DNA from: Paraburkholderia sp. BL21I4N1
GTDB taxonomy: Bacteria; Pseudomonadota; Gammaproteobacteria; Burkholderiales; Burkholderiaceae
Direction: 5' to 3'
Length of the DNA stretch: 64,000 bases
Assembly: GCF_002973525.1 (NCBI RefSeq)
Contig: NZ_PVEN01000001.1
Coordinates: 310,001-374,000, forward strand
Below are positions 8,411 to 16,487 of the stretch, one piece after another. Each line of letters opens with the position of its first letter. Within the stretch, counting starts at the first letter, position 1. The notes beneath the pieces are model-generated. The model was not told the DNA's origin. It ran no database searches and was given only the letters and a program-made list of their open reading frames with translations. A program made the translations under genes and the position numbers.

Positions 8411-10633
8411 ATGGCTAGCCTTGCGCGTGTGATTCACGACTTCCAGAGCGGCGACCTGTCCCGTGACGAGTTCGTCGCTCAACTCGACAGCACGTTGACG
8501 ACCGAAGGACTCGGTCCCACGCAGCTGCTGGAGATGCTCGGCAGCGCGCAACGCAAGTCGCCGTTACCCGACGATCTGTACGTGGAAGTGCGCCGCCGCA
8601 TCGAACAGTTGCGGGTGTCGAACGTCGCTGCGGGCGGCGAGGAAACCGGCATTCAGACCACGGTCGAGATTCCATCGCTGCACGGCATGGGCGGCAGCTA
8701 CGCGGCGAGCGGGAGCAACACCGGCAATGCACCGGGCGCGGCCGGACACGATCAGATCAAAGGCACCGGCGACACGCTGAACAACCGCTTCGTGCTCGAG
8801 GAATGTCTCGGCGTGGGCGGCATGGGTACTGTCTACAAGGCGCTCGATCTGCGCAAGCTGGAGGCGTCGGATCGCAAACCGTATCTTGCGATCAAGGTGC
8901 TCAACGTCCAGTTTCGCGGCAACCCGAACTCGCTGGTTGCGCTGCAGCGCGAGGCGCGCAAGGCGCAGGTGCTCGCGCACCGTAACATCATCACGGTGTA
9001 CGACTTCGATCGCGACGGACCGATCGTCTATCTGACGATGGAGTACCTGACCGGCAAGCCGCTCAGCCAGCTATTGCGTACGCCGGGCTATCAGGGCATG
9101 CCGGTGCGCGCGGCGCTGCCGATCGTGCGCGGCATGTGCAGCGCGCTCGCCTATGCGCATGAGCGTGGCTTCGTCCATTGCGATTTCAAGCCCGCCAACG
9201 TGTTTCTCACGACGAATGCCGAAGTGAAAGTGATCGACTTCGGTATTGCCCGCGTGTTTCAGCGGCCGGAAGAGGAGAGCGACGCGACGGTCTTCGACCC
9301 CGGCAGCCTCGGCGCGTTGACGCCTGCGTATGCGAGCCCGGAGATGATCGAGCATCGCGAGCCGGATCCGCGTGACGATATTTATGCGCTGGGCTGCATC
9401 ACGTACGAACTGTTGACGGGCCACCACCCGTATGACCGATTGTCGGCCACTCAGGCACGCAACGCGGATTTCAAGCTGCAGCGGCCGCCTAATCTCGACA
9501 CGAAACAGTGGCGTGCGTTGCGCGCCGCGCTGTCGTTCGATCGCAATACACGCATGCCGAGCGTGACGCGCTTCATCGCCGAATTCGACAATGAAGCGCG
9601 CGCGGAGAAGTCGGGTACGTTGGCGAAAGCGGGGCTCGCGGGTTTTGCGGTGGTGTGTGCGGCGGTGGTCGGCGTGTTTGCACTGCGGTCGGCGCCGAGT
9701 CGGCAGGGGGAGACGGTTGCGTCGGCGGCGTCGCAAGCGGCGGCCGAGCAGACTGCTTCTTCGGCGGCAAGTGGCGTGGATGCGCCGGCTTCCGCCGTGT
9801 CTTCGGCCCCGGTTTCAGCAGCGCTTTCGACACCTGCTGCGTCGCCGTCCGTGCCTGCGTCCGCGTTGGCGTCCGCAGCTTCAGCCGGCGCGTCGCCTCG
9901 CGTCGCGCTTGCTGCGCCGCCGGTCATACCGCCCACACCGCCCGTACCCAAACCGGCGCTAACCTTGGCAGCGATAGCGCCGGCACTAGCGCAGGTGCCA
10001 TGCTCCGCGCTTTCTGCCTCGACTCAGGATCATTCGCTGTCTGTGCGCGGCTATGTCTCGCAGCGCTACGGGGAGGCGCATCTGAAGGAAACCTTGTCGG
10101 CATTGCCCGGCGTCGATACGGTCGCGCTCGATGTCGACGCGCTCGCCGACGACAAATGCGACACCGTCAAAGCACTCGCCCCGTACTGGACGCGCAACTG
10201 GCAAACCGGACGCGTTGCGGCCCTGCATGTGCGGCCGCCCGGTGGACAACTCACCGAAGGCAACCCGCTGGTCGTCGATGTGGTCACGCCGGCCTACGAT
10301 TCGTACGTGAATCTGGACTATTACCAGCTCGATGGCAGCGTCGTGCACATGGTCCCGAGTCCGCGCGCGAAAGACAATCAGGCGCCGCCGCACTATTCGG
10401 CGACGATCGGCAGCGCGGGCGACTGGATCATTTCGAAACCGTTTGGATCGGAGATGGTGGTGTTGCTGATTACACCGGTCGCGCTATTCGACAAGCCGCG
10501 CCCCGAAAGCGAACCGCGTGCCGATTATCTGCGTGCGCTCGAAGCACGGCTCGCGCAGATCGGCGGTAAATATGGTCAGGATCGCATCGTCGCCGACTTT
10601 GCGCCGATTACGACGAAGCCCGCCACGCCTTGA
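8411..10633 (+). CDS. membrane-anchored Ser/Thr protein kinase with C-terminal DUF4384-like domain
   Basis: This 740-residue protein has an N-terminal region of about 125 residues, then a Hanks-type kinase domain (about 127-395). The domain shows the glycine loop GVGGMGTVY, lysine in AIKVLN, catalytic loop HCDFKPANV (cysteine replaces the usual arginine of HRD) and metal-binding DFG. One hydrophobic segment (about 406-426) and an Ala/Ser/Pro-rich linker follow. The C-terminal region (about 615-700) resembles DUF4384, often found in envelope stress or secretion proteins. It probably senses outside the membrane and phosphorylates cytoplasmic targets. The FHA protein (16488) and the PP2C phosphatase (25731) are the obvious partner and antagonist. 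HCD kinases tend to be regulated without activation-loop phosphorylation. Confidence 0.88.
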   Translation: MASLARVIHDFQSGDLSRDEFVAQLDSTLTTEGLGPTQLLEMLGSAQRKSPLPDDLYVEVRRRIEQLRVSNVAAGGEETGIQTTVEIPSLHGMGGSYAASGSNTGNAPGAAGHDQIKGTGDTLNNRFVLEECLGVGGMGTVYKALDLRKLEASDRKPYLAIKVLNVQFRGNPNSLVALQREARKAQVLAHRNIITVYDFDRDGPIVYLTMEYLTGKPLSQLLRTPGYQGMPVRAALPIVRGMCSALAYAHERGFVHCDFKPANVFLTTNAEVKVIDFGIARVFQRPEEESDATVFDPGSLGALTPAYASPEMIEHREPDPRDDIYALGCITYELLTGHHPYDRLSATQARNADFKLQRPPNLDTKQWRALRAALSFDRNTRMPSVTRFIAEFDNEARAEKSGTLAKAGLAGFAVVCAAVVGVFALRSAPSRQGETVASAASQAAAEQTASSAASGVDAPASAVSSAPVSAALSTPAASPSVPASALASAASAGASPRVALAAPPVIPPTPPVPKPALTLAAIAPALAQVPCSALSASTQDHSLSVRGYVSQRYGEAHLKETLSALPGVDTVALDVDALADDKCDTVKALAPYWTRNWQTGRVAALHVRPPGGQLTEGNPLVVDVVTPAYDSYVNLDYYQLDGSVVHMVPSPRAKDNQAPPHYSATIGSAGDWIISKPFGSEMVVLLITPVALFDKPRPESEPRADYLRALEARLAQIGGKYGQDRIVADFAPITTKPATP

Positions 10634-10667
10634 GCGGCGAGCAGCGGTGGCGATGCGCTCGATGGAA

Positions 10668-12677
10668 TCACTTGATATCTTTAACGACCCGCAGACCGTC
10701 CTGCGATTGCCGTACCCCCGAGCTGTACTTGAAGCGCGTCGCACTGAGCATGTAGTCGCCGCCTTCGCGCCATGAGCCGCCGCGAATCACTCGCATATCG
10801 CAGCCGGGGTTATCCCACACATGACCGTCGGCGGGCGCGCCCTGGTACGTGTTGTGCCAGCAGTCGGCGGTCCACTCCCAGACGCCGCCATTCATGTCGT
10901 ACAGACCGAGCGGATTCGGCGCGAACGAACCGGCGGCCTCAGGACCTTCCTTGTGCCACGGATCGCCGCAATCTTTGCAATTGGCGTTGCCCTTGTGCAT
11001 CTGATCGCCCCACCAGTACTTCGTAACAGTGCCGCCTCGGTCCGCGTATTCCCACTCGGCTTCGGTGGGTAAGCGGTAGGGCTTGCCGGTGATTTTGCCG
11101 AGCCACTTCACGTATTGCTGTGCGTCGTCCCAACTGAGATCGCGCGCGGGCGCAGCCTTGTTCGGGTTGTTCTCCGGCGTGAGTTTTTGACATGCGTTGG
11201 CGGCGACGCACGCGTTCCATTGGTCGACTGTTACCGGGAATTTGCCGATCGCGAACGGCGCGCCGATCGTTACGTGGTGGACTGGTTTCTCGGAAGGGTC
11301 GTCGGTATTGCTGCCCATGGCGAACGCGCCGGCCGGTATGGGGATCATGATCGGACAGGTGGCACAGTCGCGGCTTTCACCTGCGGTGGGGGGATGGGTT
11401 GTGGGCTTTTGCGCAACGGCGGCGGCAGCAACCGCAGCGGCAGCGGGTGGGGCGCCGGGTGTGGGAGCGGGGCGCGGATGTTCTTGCGCAGTGGGGTTAG
11501 CCGGTGCGGTTGGCGTGGTTGGCGCGACTGGCTTTCCGGCTTGCGGTGCCGGTGTGCCTGGCGGCACCGCAGCAGACGTCGGCGCGCTCGCCGCCGACGC
11601 GGCACGCAAGCGGTCGATACGCGCATGCGCCAGCGTGGCGAAGCGGCCGTTCGGATAGGCCTTTAAATACGCTTCGTAATCGCCCGGGTAGTTGCTGTCC
11701 TTGATCGAATTCCAGAACGTGATTTCATACTGTTCGCTGCTATCTTTCGGAAGAATGCCGCGGCTATGCAAGTCGACGACCTGTTCTTGGGGGGCGGAGT
11801 TCGCGGACGGTTCAATAGCCTCCGCGTCGTTGATTTCGTGAGGTAGCGACGATGCAATCCGCGGCGTTTGCTCGCCACCGGTCGCGTTGCGAGTGTAAAT
11901 CGCTGCGCGTCGCAGCAGAGTCGGCAGAGAGTCCGTTGGCGCATCGTGAAGCGCGTGCAGCCATGCGTTCGTATAAACGCCGTGCAGTGCGCCGTCTGCT
12001 GCAAACCCGCCAGGCGCCGTTGCGTACGCAACTATGGTGTTGGGCGGTAGCTCGAGTGCCGCAGAGCGCGTGCTTGCCGAGAATGGATTGTTCAGACACG
12101 TGTCGAGGATCACGAGGTTGAGCTGGCGATGACGCGGATGCGGCGAAGCCATTGCCTGCATCACCTCATTCAGGTCGAGGCCGTTTCGCACTAACGCGGC
12201 GGGCGCGTTGATATCGAGGCCAGCCGGAACCAGCAACGTCTGCCCGCCGATCTGCATACCGTGTCCGGCAAAATAAAAAAGCCCGACTCCTCCCGTTTGC
12301 AACCGTCGATGAAATTGCGCAATAGCCTCCCTCATTTGCGACGGCGACGCATTCGTCCGCAGGATGACCGCGAAGCCGAGCGCGCGAAGGCTCTCACGCA
12401 TGGCCTCCGCATCTCGCGGCGCATTATCGCGGACCGCATCTACCTTCGCACCCGGCTGATGGCTATATTCGCCATTGCCAATCACGAGCGCAACACGCGG
12501 CGAAGGTGAATCGTCCCGTCGTAGCCTGAATGGCGAAATCGCGCCGTTAAAACCGGCGGCGGCATTCGCCGTGGTGTCACTCGCACTGTCGCGTAGCGTC
12601 GCGGCACGAGCATGATCCCAATGCGCCTGAATTGCCCCGGCCATGCATACCAGCAGGAATATTCGCCACATCTTCAC
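10668..12677 (-). CDS. secreted or periplasmic caspase-like (C14) protease fused to a SUMF1/FGE-sulfatase-like domain
   Basis: This 669-residue protein starts with a signal peptide (about 1-25). A caspase-family domain follows (about 60-290), with strand [11 protein letters not shown] and catalytic dyad H139 (FYFAGHG) and C194 (VILDTC). After a Pro/Ala-rich linker, the C-terminus (about 440-667) is a formylglycine-generating-enzyme/SUMF1 module with [37 protein letters not shown] and [12 protein letters not shown]. Such SUMF1 folds often serve as ligand-binding or substrate-recognition domains. The gene converges with the kinase gene, with only 34 bp between stops. Its place between precursor genes suggests processing or surveillance of the secreted products, but no direct link is visible. 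Confidence 0.87.
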   Translation of the reverse strand: MKMWRIFLLVCMAGAIQAHWDHARAATLRDSASDTTANAAAGFNGAISPFRLRRDDSPSPRVALVIGNGEYSHQPGAKVDAVRDNAPRDAEAMRESLRALGFAVILRTNASPSQMREAIAQFHRRLQTGGVGLFYFAGHGMQIGGQTLLVPAGLDINAPAALVRNGLDLNEVMQAMASPHPRHRQLNLVILDTCLNNPFSASTRSAALELPPNTIVAYATAPGGFAADGALHGVYTNAWLHALHDAPTDSLPTLLRRAAIYTRNATGGEQTPRIASSLPHEINDAEAIEPSANSAPQEQVVDLHSRGILPKDSSEQYEITFWNSIKDSNYPGDYEAYLKAYPNGRFATLAHARIDRLRAASAASAPTSAAVPPGTPAPQAGKPVAPTTPTAPANPTAQEHPRPAPTPGAPPAAAAVAAAAVAQKPTTHPPTAGESRDCATCPIMIPIPAGAFAMGSNTDDPSEKPVHHVTIGAPFAIGKFPVTVDQWNACVAANACQKLTPENNPNKAAPARDLSWDDAQQYVKWLGKITGKPYRLPTEAEWEYADRGGTVTKYWWGDQMHKGNANCKDCGDPWHKEGPEAAGSFAPNPLGLYDMNGGVWEWTADCWHNTYQGAPADGHVWDNPGCDMRVIRGGSWREGGDYMLSATRFKYSSGVRQSQDGLRVVKDIK

Positions 12678-13037
12678 ATCCTGTTTGATCCGGACAGAAC
12701 ATAGGCATTCGAGGACCGCGACGCACGCCGCAATCGCCGGAGTACATCGGACAAGGTATCGATGCCGCTATCGACCATCCATCTGCAACCTGTTAATAAC
12801 GATAGCACGCGCGTTGCGCGTCACGAGGGTCTGCTTCTCCTCATTGCGCTATACGGTTAACGAGTGTGGCGTATCTTTTTGGCAAGTTACGTCCTAAGCT
12901 AATTCACAAAGTAACGCGGTACGGTCGTTTTAACTAGGCGGCCGACCCATCGAGCGAGCGCCCGCGAAATTCGGCTGGAACACTCGGTCTGCCTTGCGCG
13001 GCCGAGATGGCCATGACCCTCTCCGGGAGAGTGCGCT
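12678..13037. other. intergenic region, divergent upstream sequences
   Basis: These 360 bp separate the divergent caspase-SUMF1 and DUF4399 genes, so promoters for both should lie here. I see no sigma-54 match, no clear sigma-70 pair and no small gene with a ribosome-binding site. GGGAGA directly before 13038 is the ribosome-binding site of the DUF4399 gene. Confidence 0.4.
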
Positions 13038-13541
13038 ATGCGAAGAACTCACACCCCTATTGATCCTCACAGGCAGCATGGCGTGGCGGCGCATTTCGCC
13101 AGGCGTCGTACTGCCTTGTGCGCGATTCTCGCCACCGCGCTCGCTTGCGTCGTGTCGCGCGCAGCGACGGCCGCCGCGCAAACCCCCTCGCCGCCGGGCG
13201 CCGAGGAGTACATCATCTGGCCGCCGGACGGCGCGGTGATTCACGGCGGCAAGCTGTGGGTCCGCATGGGGCTGCGCAATATGGGCGTGTGTCCGAAAGG
13301 CGTCGTGTTTCCGAACACCGGGCATCACCATCTGCTGATCGATACCGACCTGCCGCCGCTCGACCAGGAAATTCCGTCGGATCGCAATCATCTGCACTTC
13401 GGCGCGGGCGAAACCGATGCGCGTATCGAGTTGCCGCCGGGCAAACACACGTTGCAACTCATTCTTGGCGACCACAACCACGTGCCGCATGTACCGCCCG
13501 TGTACTCGAAAAAAATCACCATCACCGTGCAAAAAGACTAG
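13038..13541 (+). CDS. exported DUF4399-domain protein (first copy)
   Basis: This 167-residue protein has a long signal sequence (hydrophobic stretch about 26-46 ending AAA-Q) and one DUF4399-like domain with the conserved His-rich block NTGHHHLLIDTDLPP. This is followed by EIPSDRNHLHFGAGETD and a PPGKHTLQLILGDHNHVPH segment. DUF4399 proteins are small periplasmic beta-rich proteins of unknown role; the clustered histidines suggest metal binding, which is inference. The start has a GGGAGA ribosome-binding site. A second copy follows 47 bp downstream with very similar DNA, so this is a tandem duplication. Confidence 0.82.
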   Translation: MRRTHTPIDPHRQHGVAAHFARRRTALCAILATALACVVSRAATAAAQTPSPPGAEEYIIWPPDGAVIHGGKLWVRMGLRNMGVCPKGVVFPNTGHHHLLIDTDLPPLDQEIPSDRNHLHFGAGETDARIELPPGKHTLQLILGDHNHVPHVPPVYSKKITITVQKD

Positions 13542-13588
13542 CGTTGCTCGCTGCTTCCACGCGGGCGCGTCAGGACGGAGAGACCTTC

Positions 13589-14023
13589 ATGTTCAAGATC
13601 ATCGCGGTCGCGGCGCTGGTGGCGTCGGCGGCTTTGATTTCGTCGATTCCCGCCGTCGCCGGTACGACACCGTCACCGGCCGGCGCTCATGCTTATATTG
13701 GCTATCCGAACGATGGCCAGGTAGTCGCGGCCAATAAACCCTTCCGCGTCTGGTTCGGCCTGCGCTACATGGGCGTGGCGCCGAAAGGCGTGAAGTATCC
13801 GAATACCGGCCACCATCATCTGCTGATCGATACCGACCTGCCGCCGATGGATCAGGAAATTCCATCGGATCGCAATCATCTGCACTTCGGCGCGGGTGAA
13901 ACGGAAACCATGATTCAGTTGCCACCGGGCAAGCACACGTTGCAACTGCTGATGGGCGACGACATGCATGTGCCGCACAACCCACCGGTGTACTCGAAGA
14001 AGATCACGGTGATCGCGCGATGA
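13589..14023 (+). CDS. exported DUF4399-domain protein (second copy)
   Basis: This 144-residue protein has a cleaner signal peptide (about 1-24, ending VAG) and the same domain as its neighbour, including NTGHHHLLIDTDLPPMDQ and HLHFGAGETE. ATG 13589 is preceded by CGGAGAGA at 13576-13583; the open frame upstream overlaps the first copy and is a shadow. The main differences from copy 1 are a shorter N-terminus and an extra DDMH in place of DHNH. The pair lies between the kinase/caspase genes and precursor D. Whether they belong to the export system or only sit within it cannot be told. Confidence 0.82.
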   Translation: MFKIIAVAALVASAALISSIPAVAGTTPSPAGAHAYIGYPNDGQVVAANKPFRVWFGLRYMGVAPKGVKYPNTGHHHLLIDTDLPPMDQEIPSDRNHLHFGAGETETMIQLPPGKHTLQLLMGDDMHVPHNPPVYSKKITVIAR

Positions 14024-14212
14024 CGTCGTGCGATTACGGTCTGCGCCGCGCAGTGTCACACGGTGACCAACAGCATCACACCGTTTGTTGGCTACGAGCC
14101 ACCACCCATGGCACGCCGCTTCGTCGCCATGTTTTGCCGAGCAACGGGACGGCTCCCCGCAGCCCTTTATCCACAGCGGTTCGTTGATTTATTCAGGAGC
14201 GTGAAGCGAAAC

Positions 14213-14228
14213 TGGCACAGCCCATGCA
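14213..14228 (+). promoter_or_regulatory. sigma-54 (-24/-12) promoter for precursor D
   Basis: TGGCAC-AGCCC-ATGCA, identical to the promoter of precursor C, has GG (14214-14215) and GC (14226-14227) 12 bp apart. Transcription should start near 14239, giving a 65-nt leader. The identity between the C and D loci runs from about 3 bp before this element to the ribosome-binding site with only a few changes. Confidence 0.8.
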
Positions 14229-14239
14229 TTAGTGACACT

Positions 14240-14258
14240 CGAGCAGACAAGATGCTCG
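14240..14258 (+). other. 5' stem-loop of the precursor D transcript
   Basis: CGAGCA-N7-TGCTCG lies at the predicted first bases of the mRNA and is identical to the hairpin before precursor C. Retention in both copies hints at function, though recent duplication could explain it too. Confidence 0.5.
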
Positions 14259-14303
14259 AACCCAACCGCAAGACTGTGTAGCTTCCCTTCCAGGAGATTG
14301 ACC

Positions 14304-14579
14304 ATGAACACGCTGACCATCAAAGACCTGTCCATCACCGCTCAACTCGACAGCAAGGCCATGAGCGCCGTGCGCGGCGGCTACGGCTACCCGTCGTCGT
14401 CGTACTTCAGCTTTGACCCTGTGTACGCGCCGAACAACAGCAAGACCGTCGACGCGACCCAGTTGATCAATACGTCGATGAGCATCCAGAACGCCAACGG
14501 CAACAATGCGGCGTTCGTGGCCGGCGTCACGACCACCATCAACCCGCATGTGAGCGCGAGCAACAACATCAACGTTTGA
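14304..14579 (+). CDS. double-glycine leader precursor peptide D
   Basis: This 91-residue precursor has a leader identical to that of precursor C (MNTLTIKDLSITAQLD through SAVRGG, residues 1-26). Its core begins YGYPSSSYFSFDP, is Asn/Thr/Ser-rich, has no cysteine and ends ASNNINV. ATG 14304 is set by CCAGGAG at 14290-14296 and by the sigma-54 start point; an upstream in-frame start at 14232 would lie before the predicted transcript start. Leader cleavage after GG by the C39 domain of the exporter at 21317 is inferred. It faces the TolC-like gene and shares its strand. Confidence 0.85.
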   Translation: MNTLTIKDLSITAQLDSKAMSAVRGGYGYPSSSYFSFDPVYAPNNSKTVDATQLINTSMSIQNANGNNAAFVAGVTTTINPHVSASNNINV

Positions 14580-14589
14580 ACGGCGTTGA

Positions 14590-14622
14590 GAACCGCGGAG
14601 GCCTCAAGGGCTTCCGTGGTTC
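14590..14622 (+). terminator. hairpin downstream of precursor D
   Basis: A 14-bp stem (GAACCGCGGAGGCC / GGCTTCCGTGGTTC, two G-U pairs in RNA) closes a 5-nt loop, starting 11 bp after the stop. There is no U-tract. It may protect an abundant small mRNA or limit read-through to the outer-membrane gene. Confidence 0.5.
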
Positions 14623-14798
14623 GACCGCCGATCCCTACTCAAAAAGATTCTGCGATCAATCGTTCTTTTCACGCCCCCAACGCTACCGTTCGATTCCCGG
14701 CACCGCTTCAAGCTTCAATACCGAAGCCGCGCACGAAATGGCCGATCGGCAAGGTGCGTTTTGCTCGTGCAGCGAAATGGGTGTCATCGGAGACCATC

Positions 14799-16259
14799 GT
14801 GTCCGCGTTGCTTGATTTCCCGGTCCATCAGCGCTTCTGGCAAGCCTCGGTGCGCACGCTGCGAGCCGTTTGCGCGGCGATGCTCTGCGCGCTTTCGCTG
14901 GGCGCGTGTATCGACGTCAGCATGCCCGCGTATCAGCGTCCCGATACACCGGCGAAAACCGCATGGTCGGACCAGAAAGGCGCGCCGGTATCGGCCGCCG
15001 CGACGATCGAACCCGATTGGTGGAAGGGTTTCCGCGATCCGTATCTGGACACGTTGATCGCGAAAGCGATCGCCGGCAACTTCGATATCAAGGTGCTGGC
15101 CGCGCGAATCGACGTGGCCGGTACGCAAGTCGGCGAAGCGAAAGCAGGCGCATTACCGACCATGGATCTCGGCGCCGGCGCCGATTTTGAAAAGAGCACC
15201 GGCCAGACGTTCGCGAAGCAGTACAACGTTGCGACTCAGGTGAACTGGGACATCGATATCTGGGGCAAAGTCGAAAAAGGCGTTCAGGCGCAGAAGGCCG
15301 AATTTCACGCCAGCGAAGCGGATTGGCGCGCGGGCTATCTGGAGCTGGTATCGAACGTTTCCAGCACGTACTTTCAGATTCTGCAATTCGACGACCAGAT
15401 CGAGCAGCAGCAAAAAACCCTCGCCACCAATAAGCTGATTCTCTCGATCTACGAGGGCCAGCGCCGCAACGGTATCGTGCCGCAGACCCAGGTGCTGCGG
15501 CAGCAGGCGGAAATCAATCGCCTGACGAACCAGTTGCTCGAACTGCGCCGTTCACGCGATATCGCCAATAACGCGTTGTGTACGCTGATCGGCGTGCCGG
15601 CGGGCGAATTCCAGCTGCCTAAAGGCCATTTGCAGCAACGCGTGCAATTGCCGGCCGTCCCTGATGGTTTGCCTGCGCAACTGCTGGCGCGGCGTCCCGA
15701 CGTGGTGGCCGCGGAATTCAGAGTACTCGAAGCGTACGACCTGGTCGGCCAGGCGAAACTCGCGCAATTGCCCACCATTAGCCTCACCGGGCACGGCGGT
15801 ACGGCCAGCTTCGCACTGACCGATTTGCTGAAATCGTTTACCTACGGATTCATGCCGAGCATCAATATTCCGCTGCTCGATCCCGGCGTGCGCGCGCATG
15901 TGAAGGTCACGAAAGCGCAATCGACGGTGGCCGAACAGCAGTACCGCGTTGCCGTGATGGGCGCGTTCGAGGAAGTGGAGAATGCGCTGGTCAATCTGAA
16001 CTCTCACAAACAGCAGCGCGTGGAGTTGCAGCAGGAGGTGGACCGCTTGCAGATCGTCGCCGCTCAGATCCAGTCGCAATTGCGTCTCGGCGTGGTGTCG
16101 CAACTGGAGGTGTTCGAAACCGAGCGCACGCTGCTGGACGCGCAACAGTCTCTACTCGCCAACCATCAACTGATTTTGTCCGACACCGTGCTCCTCTATA
16201 AGGCGCTCGGCGGCGGTTGGCCGAGCGTCGACGTACAGGCCGAAGTAAAGGAACACTGA
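14799..16259 (+). CDS. TolC/NodT-type outer-membrane efflux lipoprotein
   Basis: This 486-residue protein is an outer-membrane factor of the OEP/TolC family and should form the outer-membrane channel for type I export. The N-terminus has a hydrophobic segment and lipobox LGAC (cysteine about residue 37), as in NodT/OprM-like lipoproteins. The body is largely helical, with repeated halves ending in the typical LARRPDVVAAEFRV and PLLDPGVRAH segments. GTG 14799 is preferred because CGGAGA lies 6-11 bp before it and the signal then sits at the N-terminus; the open frame upstream to 14586 has no signal. The neighbouring adaptor and ABC exporter supply the inner-membrane parts. Confidence 0.87.
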   Translation: MSALLDFPVHQRFWQASVRTLRAVCAAMLCALSLGACIDVSMPAYQRPDTPAKTAWSDQKGAPVSAAATIEPDWWKGFRDPYLDTLIAKAIAGNFDIKVLAARIDVAGTQVGEAKAGALPTMDLGAGADFEKSTGQTFAKQYNVATQVNWDIDIWGKVEKGVQAQKAEFHASEADWRAGYLELVSNVSSTYFQILQFDDQIEQQQKTLATNKLILSIYEGQRRNGIVPQTQVLRQQAEINRLTNQLLELRRSRDIANNALCTLIGVPAGEFQLPKGHLQQRVQLPAVPDGLPAQLLARRPDVVAAEFRVLEAYDLVGQAKLAQLPTISLTGHGGTASFALTDLLKSFTYGFMPSINIPLLDPGVRAHVKVTKAQSTVAEQQYRVAVMGAFEEVENALVNLNSHKQQRVELQQEVDRLQIVAAQIQSQLRLGVVSQLEVFETERTLLDAQQSLLANHQLILSDTVLLYKALGGGWPSVDVQAEVKEH

Positions 16260-16342
16260 GCGAAACCGCAACGTGGCGCGCAGCGCGGGTATTTCGGCTG
16301 CTGATGATGTACCGATTGCTTTTATCACCGATCATCTGGAAA

Positions 16343-16370
16343 TTGACACTCGCCATGCGTGACTTACAAT
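16343..16370 (+). promoter_or_regulatory. sigma-70 promoter for the export operon
   Basis: TTGACA (perfect -35), a 16-bp spacer and TACAAT (5 of 6 at -10) lie about 115 bp before the FHA gene. A small hairpin (AGCCGG / CCGGCT, about 16379-16397) lies in the resulting leader. The promoter would drive FHA, adaptor, parvulin, exporter and activator together and independently of sigma-54. Confidence 0.6.
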
Positions 16371-16487
16371 CCTTAAGAAGCCGGCTGTCGCCCGGCTCGC
16401 TCGAACAGGCTCCTTTCGCTGTAGTACTTCGTGCCGTTTTCGTTGCGTGTATTTCGCAACGGGTAAACGCTTAGTGATCCAGATAAA

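Noticed and set aside
14586..14798. Upstream start for the TolC-like gene
   Set aside because: The extra 71 residues lack a signal and run through the hairpin after precursor D; GTG 14799 with CGGAGA places the lipobox correctly.
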